64,000 nt of DNA from Anaeromyces robustus. Lineage: Eukaryota; Neocallimastigomycota; Neocallimastigomycetes; Neocallimastigales; Neocallimastigaceae. How positions within the stretch are numbered: position 1 is the first letter of the stretch; every line of letters starts with the position of its first letter. Below the pieces are notes generated by a model. The model was not told the DNA's origin. It saw nothing but the letters and a program-made list of their open reading frames with translations, and did no database searches. Location of the stretch: assembly GCA_002104895.1 (NCBI GenBank), contig MCFG01000109.1, forward strand, positions 1 to 64,000. Direction: 5' to 3'. The position numbers and the translations under genes are program-made. Of this stretch, positions 51,125 to 64,000 are shown in pieces.

Positions 51125-53667
51125 CTTAGAGAGTGAAAAATTATGAGTAAAAGTTTAAATATTAAAAATATTAATTATAACATATTATATATGAAACATT
51201 AAATTTTAACTCATTGTACAATAATTTGAAACCCATTTAATATATCAACTAATGAAATAATACAATTATATCAGTAATTTTGGTTATAATAATTACTTTA
51301 AGTCATAAATTAAACTCTATTGTATTTTTAATATTTTATGTTTAATAGAATAAATTTTATGTGAATAAATTAAAGTTATACAAATGTATAATAAAATAAA
51401 CAACTTTTAATCAAAATTTTAATGTCATAAAAAATATAATAGAATTAATAATAATAATACTATAATATTAATAATATTAAATATTGATTTTTTAAAAAAG
51501 TTTCCTTTATTACTATAGAATAAAATTTATTATCATTGCTTATATTAATTAGTTCAATAAATAATAAAGTAGTTTTATTTAAAATAAGTTATAATAAAAG
51601 TTTTTTTTTTTTTTTTTTTTTAAAATAAAATAAAATAATATATATAAAGAAAAAATGAAAATTAAATTTTTTTTTTTAAATTCAGTGTATATTTAAAATT
51701 TATTAATAAATTTATTTTATATTATTTTATAATAAAAGGTAGTTTTTAATATAAAAGGATAATGATATATAATAAAAATGTAATTTATAATTTTTTTATT
51801 TCTTCATATATTTTTATTCTTTATATCAATAAAAATTATTGTTTATTTTCTTTAACTGTCATATATATTGACTTGATTTATTAATAAGGTCATCCATAAA
51901 TGAAATAGCACTAGCTTTTTCATTTAAGAAATCATCAATATCTTTAAATTTTCCTGTTTGATTAAATGCTCTTTTTTGTTCTTTGAGATAATAAATACTA
52001 CTACTCATAAAGAAAATAGAGTAGATATCTTAATAATTTATTATTACAATAATCTTTATTTTAAGTTTTTGAAATGCTTATATATTATAATTCTAAGATT
52101 TGCTATTTTTATAATATATATGAAGATATATTTGTTATATATTAATACCTAAGTTATAATTACTATAGAATTTCATATTATAGTGAACAATAAAATATAA
52201 TATTATTAAATATTATATTGTATAATTATTGTTAAATGTTACATAAAAATAATATGATGTAAAAAAAAATAAATATAATAATCAAAAATTAATAATATAT
52301 GTTGTAATATATATAATTATTGACATTATTTCGTTATATATAAATATGTAGTATTAAATAAATATTAATAACAAAATTTAATTTTTAATTTATCAGTATT
52401 TTAAATATTCTAATTTATCATGTATTTAAATATTAATAATAATAATAAAATATAATTTGAGATATCAATTTAAATATATATCAATTAGAGATTACAACTA
52501 TTAAAGTTTATTTAAATATTATTATAATTTTATATACATAAGTATGTTTTAAATGAAAAAAAAAAAAAAAAACTTAACAAAAAATAATAATTATTATTTA
52601 TATTTTTTTTTTTCAAATGACATAATATATTATATGAAAATTGATATTTATTAGTAATATAATAAATATTCTTATTTTTTTTTTACTATATATGTATTAG
52701 ATATAAGAATCTCAACTAACTTTTATTTAGGAAATAAATAATATTTAATAATATTAAATTAAAATATGAAAAAAATATTAATATTTTAGGTTTTTTTTTA
52801 TTTTTATTTTAATTTTATTAAGACTGTTATGATAGTTCAATATTTTATTATTATTAATATATATAATATATAATATATAATATAATATAATATATATAAT
52901 CATATAATAAATTTAATTTAATATAAAAATATATTAATTTTTTTAAAAAAGAATATTATATTTTTTCATATTAAATTTATTTTTTTTTAAATAATTTTTT
53001 AATATACTTTTTTCTTATCCTTTTTTATTGTTTTTTAATGTTTTATATTTTTACAAGTTGATAAATGTATGATTAACTTTCTAATAATTAATTATCTTTT
53101 ATTAATTTAATAATTATAATTATAATAAAATAAAATATATATAAAATAAAATATATATAAAGTAAAAAAAAAAAAAACAATAAATATAAGTAAATATTAT
53201 TAAATATTTCAGTAATATCAATATAGTTTGTATTTTCTTTTTTTTTTATATATGTATATTTTTGTAATACTATATTAATATAAAAAATATAAAATATACA
53301 TATTATTCACTAAAAAGGTATTAAATCTGAATATATTATCATATATTTAAAGTAGAATAAATTAATTAATAATAAGAAAGTATTTAATAATAAAAAAAAA
53401 CTAATAGTTTTCTTCTTTATTTTTTTTATTTTTTTTTTAAAGAACAATATTCTAAAAATAATAATAAAATAAAATTACATTTCATTATCAAATACTCTAC
53501 CATAAATAAATTACCATCAAAATTTCATATAATATTTTTTTTATAAAAATATATATAAATATAATCAAGAAATAAGAAATCAAATATTATCAAATATTAT
53601 TATTTACGTAATAATATATCAATAAAATATTTTATATTTAAAAGCTCAATATAAATATATAAATATA

Positions 53668-58308
<4,641 letters not shown>

Positions 58309-59521
58309 AAAATCATTCTTTGATTTATTAGAAAATAAAAATAATTTTTTATAGTATAAGTATAATTTAATTTAAATAATAACCTTAAAAATAAAATACA
58401 AGCTAAAAAAATTATTCTTGTATTTTTATTTTGAAAATGAAAAAATCATTTTTTAATTAATTTGAAAATAAAAATATTTTTTTTTATTATATAATTTAAT
58501 TTAAATAATAACAAGATATCCAGAAAATTTTTTTAAAAAAGTTTTTTTTTCTTTTCTTTTTTTAATTTTTTAATTTTTTTTATTTTTTTAATTTATATAT
58601 CATTTCTTATCCCTTCTTAATTTTTATATGTTAGGTTATTGATAATCAGTGTAAAATAAATGTAATAATCATTTTTTTTTATTTTCTTTATATTATTAAT
58701 TAAAAAGATTAATATTTTTTTATTTTATAAAGATACAAATTTAGTATATAGCAGTCTAATATATTTTACTTATTTTTTATGTATAAATATAATAATAATT
58801 ATAATATAATAATTATAATACTCATTAATTAACCTTATTTTACTATTTTTTATCTTTTTAGTTTTATTATTTAGTATATGTATTATTTTTTTCTGATACT
58901 AATGATTTATGTTAAATAATTTAAAATAAAGTATTAAAGTATTAAAAAATACGAGAGTATATTTCTTCAAAATTTTGTGTAACTTTTTTTTTTAATCTTT
59001 TATTATATATACATATCATATGATTATGTAAATTTTTTAATAATATATAATTAGAAGAAATATTCTTAATTATTTTTTCAGTAATAAAATAATTTCATTC
59101 TTTGTGTATTATCCATATCTACAGATAATAAATTTTTTTATTAAAAATTTTAATATAATTAAAAACGATTAAAATAAGTTTTAGTTTATTATTTTTTTTT
59201 TAAAAAAAATAATAATAAAATAATAATAAAAAAATAAAATAAAATAAAATAAAATAAATAAAATAATAATAGAATATAACAAAAAATCAAAATATATAAA
59301 AAAAAATAATAAAAAGTAAAAATATAATATAATAAAATAAACTAAAGTAATTAAATATATTATAAAATAAATTAACTATCTAATAAAATAATATCTAAAA
59401 ATATTTTTTTTATTTATAGTAAATTTGAAAATAAGTTTTTAAATAAAATATCGAAAACATAAAGAATAAATTATTCAAATTTCATTAAATAAAATAAAAT
59501 AAAATAAAATAAAAAATAAAA
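58309..59521. other. Intergenic spacer between two plus-strand genes
   Basis: A/T-rich, without repeats longer than short (AAAAT)n runs (59235-59258 and 59488-59513). Nothing coding was recognised. It should hold the 3' UTR of the Sds3-like gene and the promoter of the chaperone gene. Confidence 0.6.
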
Positions 59522-60731
59522 ATGATCAAGATTTCTGGAAAATTAAATAAATATGTTATATTAACATATTGTGATGTCTCATTATTTGGTCCAAAAATTT
59601 CTTTAACTGTTGATTCTAAAAATCCAGTAATTAAAGTTGATTGTCCTTTATTAGATAAAGTTAAGGAATTACAAGATAAAAAAATTGAAAAATATAAAAA
59701 CAATGAATTATTAGAAGAATCTGGAAGTATTTTAGAGCCAATTACCTCAGAATTTCAAGATTTCCCTGATTTCATCGTTTTACAAAATGAAAAAGATGTA
59801 ATTTTTCCTTTTATATAAATTAGAATTTAATATTCTAATTATATATTTAAAATTTATGATATAAATATTATATAATATTAATGTTTTAATAATAATGATA
59901 ATAATGGTATTTTTTAATTAATTATTTTTATAATTTTTTTTATCATAAACTTATTTAATATATTAAAAATTAAAATTATTTAAACAAATTTAAAAGTATT
60001 CTTTAATTACTATAACTACGAGATTACCTGAATATACCAATGCATTTCTCTCAAAATCATTAATTGAATTATTTGTTGAAAATTCAGTTGAAAATGTTAT
60101 AATATTATCAGCTCAAGATATAAATGTTCCTTCAGATAAAAAAATATACGGATATAGTACTTCAGGAAAATTATTGGGTAAGTATATTTAATAATAGAAT
60201 AAAATTGAATCACAAATGTCTTTATCATAATTATTATTATCATATTAATTTTTATAAAAATTATTTTTTCTTTTTTTAATTTTCATTATATACTATATTT
60301 ATTTTAATATACAAGTTCCAAATGTTGAACCACTTGATATCAATTTACCAATGAATAATTCATTCATTAACACATTAGCTGTTTCACTTAATATTAAAAA
60401 AATTCCAACAATTTATTTAACATGTTTAGGTAAAAAAATAAATAAAGATACTCAATTAGAAGAACAGGTAAATTTTCGAATATATATGATGAGTATTATT
60501 TTTTTTTTAAAAAAAAAAATTTAAATTTTATTTATTATTAATATTATAATTATTATTCAATTTTTATTTTAATGTAATATATATATATTTTTTATTTCAA
60601 TTTTTATTAATTAGAATTTAAAATTAATGAAAGAAACATTAAATTCTGTAACTGGTTTATCATTTAAGAATGTTCAATTACAATTAAGTGATAGCTTATC
60701 TCAAAAAACAGAGGAATTATTATATATATAA
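59522..60731 (+). CDS. Proteasome assembly chaperone 1-like protein (PAC1/Pba1), 4 exons
   Basis: Exons 59522-59797, 59997-60177, 60316-60467 and 60615-60731 (726 nt, 241 residues), all in phase. PAC1 pairs with PAC2 to assemble and guard the 20S alpha ring. Features that fit are a beta-strand start (KYVILTYCDVSLFGP), a central ENSVENVIILSAQDI strand, the region LAVSLNIKKIPTIYLTCLGK that parallels the human sequence around CQVWKIPAILYLC, and an extreme C-terminus EELLYI. The last three residues, Leu-Tyr-Ile, form an HbYX tail, the motif by which Pba1-Pba2 dock into the alpha-ring pockets. Overall identity to known PAC1 is low, so the assignment leans on pattern, length (slightly shorter than the human 288) and the tail. 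It is convergent with LSM4. Confidence 0.62.
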
Positions 60732-61401
60732 ATTCAAAATCTTTTTAAAAATAATATTTTTACTCTTAATAATAATAATAATAATAATAATAAAAACAAC
60801 TAAAAATTATGTATTATTAATATTCATTGTATAATAAACATTATATATATAAATACAATATATATAATAAAGATAATGCACATAAAATAAATAATAATAA
60901 ATAATAATAAAAGAAAAGATTCTAATATTTTAAATTTTTTTAAAAAATACAAAAAATATGTATATTATTTATACTATTAACATAACACAACAATTTGTTC
61001 ATTCTTTTTTTATTCTTTTTTTTTTTTTTTTATTTTCTATTTTTTCAATTTTTTTTTTGTTTTATTTTTCTATTTTTTATTTTTTTTTTTATTTTTTTTT
61101 TATTTTTTTTTATTTTTTTATTTTTTTTTTATTTTTTATTTGTTTTTTTTTTTTTATTTTATTTTTTTATTTTTTATTTATTTTATTTTACATATATATA
61201 TAAATATATAATATATATATTATTTGAAATATATGTATTGAATTAATAATAATATGTTGATTTTTATCTTATATTTTGACAATTTCAATAATAATTGTAT
61301 CTGAAATTTCTTGAAATTTCGATGTTATTAATTTGATATAACTGAAATATAGGATATGATATGACTGAGATTATATTTTTTTACAATGTTGTTATTATTG
61401 T
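60732..61401. other. Intergenic region between convergent genes, T-rich tract
   Basis: Holds the 3' flanks of the PAC1-like gene (+) and LSM4 (-). A tract of nearly pure T broken by single A (about 61003-61190) lies in the middle, with a short (AAT)n at 60770-60792. Open frames of Phe/Leu here are artefacts of the T tract. Confidence 0.7.
61003..61190. repeat. T-rich (TTTTTTA)n-like low-complexity tract
   Basis: Some 190 bp of T runs of 4-13 separated mostly by single A residues; it may act as a transcription end region for the genes that converge on it. Confidence 0.85.
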
Positions 61402-62732
61402 TTATGAGCGCATGTTATTATTGCCACCACGACCACCTCTGTTACTATTTCTTCCTCGTCCTAATATATCAATAAAATATAATATATTTATATTTATTAT
61501 TCATTATTATTTATATTCATATTAAATGAAATAAATAATATAATTATACACATATATTTATATTTTTTTCTTTTTTTACCTCTTCCTCTCATATTATTAC
61601 GATTACGCATTTGATTCTTATTTCTTTGACTTTCTTCCTTAACATTATCTATAACCTATTTTCATTATTTAAAGATAAAACAATCAAAATGCATTTATCA
61701 TCAATAAAAAAGATTTATTATAATTTTGAATAAATAAAAATATAACTATTTTATTTTACATCATCCTGAATTCTTAAATATTTAATGGAAGATCCACGAA
61801 TATAGCATTCTTCCAAACTATAGAAAGTCTCACCATCCTTTATTTATATATTATTATTTTATTATTTATGTATAAAATATGAAATATAATTCATCAATAA
61901 AATTGAATTACGTTTTATAAGATAATTTTTAAAATTATAATTATAAAAATGCATCAATTAATATACCGGTGAAGTCAAGATAACTTTTTGTAAACTAATG
62001 TTCATCCATGGCTATTTAATTATATTATTTATATAAATTTTAAAGAATATGATAATAAATATATAATATATATAAGTAAATAATAATTTCATTATTATAT
62101 ACTAACTTTTTTTCTTTTTCTTTTTCTTTTTATTTTTTTTTTTCAATTATATTAAAATTATAATATGTATCATTAAGGAAAATTTTTATTTTCTAATCTC
62201 ATTTTATTTTACGTTTATTTATATTTTCTAATTTTATTTTATTATATATTATTTTATTTATATTATATTTGTTTATGAATCATTGTTTTGAAAAATATTG
62301 TACATTCTATCACGATGATTTATATGAATATTTGATCTTCAATACTATATTATATTATATTATATTATATTATATTATATTATATTATATTATATTATAT
62401 TATATTATATTATATTATATTATATTATAACATTTCCATTTAAACAAACAAGAAAAATATAATAATAATATTAAAAATATATACATATTTAAAATATTTA
62501 AATATTTACATCACAATTTACTAAATGGCCATTATAAGTTTCACCATTTTTTAATTCAACTTGCATTGGACGACCTTTTGATGCATTTAATAATGATAAT
62601 GGTAACTATTATTCATTATATTATTATTAATAAAAAATAATAATCAATATTATATTATTATTTGATAAATATATATGATTTTTATTGATTAGTATGTAAA
62701 TGAATATATAATTTATAATTTATATATACCAT
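61402..62732 (-). CDS. LSM4: U6 snRNA-associated Sm-like protein LSm4, 6 exons
   Basis: Exons 62730-62732, 62510-62605, 61967-62011, 61760-61837, 61580-61655 and 61402-61460 (357 nt, 118 residues), in phase throughout. LSm4 is a subunit of the Lsm1-7 ring (mRNA decapping) and the Lsm2-8 ring (U6 snRNA). The Sm1 motif is seen in [20 protein letters not shown], then [20 protein letters not shown], and the Sm2 motif in [19 protein letters not shown]. The tail is Arg/Gly/Asn-rich ([20 protein letters not shown]), as in other LSm4 proteins. The family start M-LPL-LLNAS is met only if the ATG at 62732-62730, directly followed by a GTATAT donor, is spliced to the exon starting TTA CCA, so the first coding exon is the start codon alone. 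Confidence 0.93.
62346..62430. repeat. (ATATT)n array in an LSM4 intron
   Basis: About 17 perfect five-base units in the 498-nt intron between LSM4 exons 2 and 3. Confidence 0.95.
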
Positions 62733-63061
62733 TATGACTAATAAAAAATGATATTTAATATATATAGAAAAAATGAAAAAATGCTCAAGAAATTTATTTC
62801 AAAGATGATTTCGAATTAATAATTTTGATATATAAATATATAAAATTTGATGGAAATTTTATGTATAAATTTTAAAATCAATTTATGTTATTATATCATA
62901 ACTTTATATTTAAATTTAAATATAATTATCATATAATATAATATATAAATATATTTTATATATTTTTTATATTTTCAAAATTGTAATTATTTTTTTACTT
63001 TTACTATTATATTACAATGAAAGTAAAAATAAAAAAAAATTTTTTTTAAAAAACCAAAAAA

Positions 63062-63097
<36 letters not shown>

Positions 63098-64000
63098 ATA
63101 TAATATATATAAATATATTTGTAAATTTAATCTTTTGTAGTAATCATTTATTAAATTAAAAATATTAAAAAAATTTAATATTTATATTATATATATTTTT
63201 ATGTAACATTGAGAAATAATAGAAGACTAAATAATTACATTATACAATATTTTTTTATTATAATGTTTTTTAATAATTTATTTTTTCAATATATTTTGTA
63301 TTTGAAGCAAATATTCATATAATTAGTTATTTCACTAAAAAAAAAAAGATATTTATTTTAAATATATACTAATTTATTTAGATAGTAATTATTAATTATA
63401 CTATTAAATATTTATTATTTTTCATAAGATCTTTTATACCTATAAAAAATAGTTTATCAAATATATTATCCTTATTTTTAAATACAACTTCCAATTTGTA
63501 TTAACATTATTAGTTGAATATATTTTATATTTTATATTTTTATTAATGATACAATTATTAAAATATTAATAAAATTATATAAAAAAATTTTAAAAAAAAA
63601 ATTATAATAATAAAACCAAAATTTAATATAATGATGAACCATTTGTTAGAAATTATTATTGTATTAATAATAATTGAATATCATAAAAACCTAATATATT
63701 ATATTAATAAATACTAAACTAATTTCATTTGTTGTACTTAATAATATTTTATATTATCCAAAAATATGTTATATTAATATTACAATAATTATTAGTATTA
63801 ATATATATACATCTCAAAATTCTTAGTTAATTTACTATTCAATCCAAATTTGTACAATTATTATGATATAACAATAACAATATAAATTATATAAAAATAA
63901 TAATTAAACTTCATATGATTTATGCTTATATAATTTCTAAATACATTATAATTTACCGTTACCAAATACTCTAAATATCATTTATATAATAATATCATAT
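62733..64000. other. A/T-rich 5' flank of LSM4, no gene seen
   Basis: Contains a poly-A run at about 63067-63094 and otherwise non-repetitive A/T sequence. The LSM4 promoter should lie at its left end. No coding signal was found up to the window edge. Confidence 0.6.

Larger units (their letters stand above)
48132..53667. other. Intergenic region with a mobile-element relic
   Basis: Holds an A/C-only tract (48318-48515), a G/C-richer patch (48790-48848), an (AAT)n array (49063-49188), a decayed mobile-element-like segment (49640-50815), a pair of TCACGTCA sites (51107-51124) and a coding-like island on the minus strand (51857-52005). The rest, including 52010-53667, is A/T-rich with nothing recognised. 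Confidence 0.6.

Noticed and set aside
60958-61246. Two overlapping Phe-rich frames
   Set aside because: Translations of the T-rich tract between convergent genes.

Overview
The window is extremely A+T-rich eukaryotic nuclear DNA with intron-rich genes, short GT-AG introns and an A/T-ending codon bias. Intergenic sequence is saturated with TTTA/AATA, AAT and homopolymer repeats. A HAM1-like protein (a mainly fungal family), a TAF1 whose recognisable C-terminus ends at its zinc knuckle without a bromodomain, and a secreted GH31/CBM26 amylolytic enzyme together point to a fungus. An anaerobic gut fungus (Neocallimastigomycota) is the best guess; this is inference, since no ribosomal ITS or other marker gives a species name. 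All exon models below were read by eye from splice consensus, reading-frame continuity and family motifs. For the multi-exon genes the exon lengths sum to whole codon numbers.

Layout: 1-3334 is repeat-rich spacer. 3335-8535 (-) is a 14-exon HAM1-like gene. 8536-13702 is spacer. 13703-17872 (+) is a secreted GH31 alpha-glucosidase with six trefoil domains and a CBM26-like module. 17873-27988 is a 10-kb desert. 27989-28285 (+) is a 98-residue orphan. 28286-33079 is spacer. 33080-39135 (-) is a 15-exon TAF1. 40152-42190 (+) is an ACC-synthase-like aminotransferase. 47002-48131 (+) is a ZIP metal transporter. 49640-50815 is a decayed mobile-element-like relic. 53668-58308 (+) is an Sds3/BRMS1-type Rpd3L subunit with a very long low-complexity N-terminus. 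59522-60731 (+) is a PAC1-like proteasome assembly chaperone. 61402-62732 (-) is LSM4. There is no operon logic. The genes are a normal mix of housekeeping functions (TFIID, Rpd3L deacetylase, Lsm ring, proteasome assembly, metal transport) and one secreted digestive enzyme.

The most striking observation is inside the GH31 gene. About 228 nt (15707-15934) are an antisense copy of part of large-subunit (25S/28S) rRNA domain V, including the P-loop region. They sit exactly where the conserved GENLYGSHPF-type segment should be, so the coding sequence appears as two long open halves. A strong donor (GTGAGA, 15702) and an AG at 15910-15911 inside the rRNA piece would remove nearly all of it and restore the frame across the junction. 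The rRNA fragment may therefore be serving as a newly made spliceosomal intron; a pseudogene or an assembly chimera are the alternatives.

Other points of interest are two genes (LSM4 and the HAM1-like gene) in which the first coding exon is only the ATG, directly abutting a GTATAT donor; introns built around (AAT)n or (AATA)n arrays; a 22-bp perfect inverted repeat; and several short coding-like islands in the deserts.
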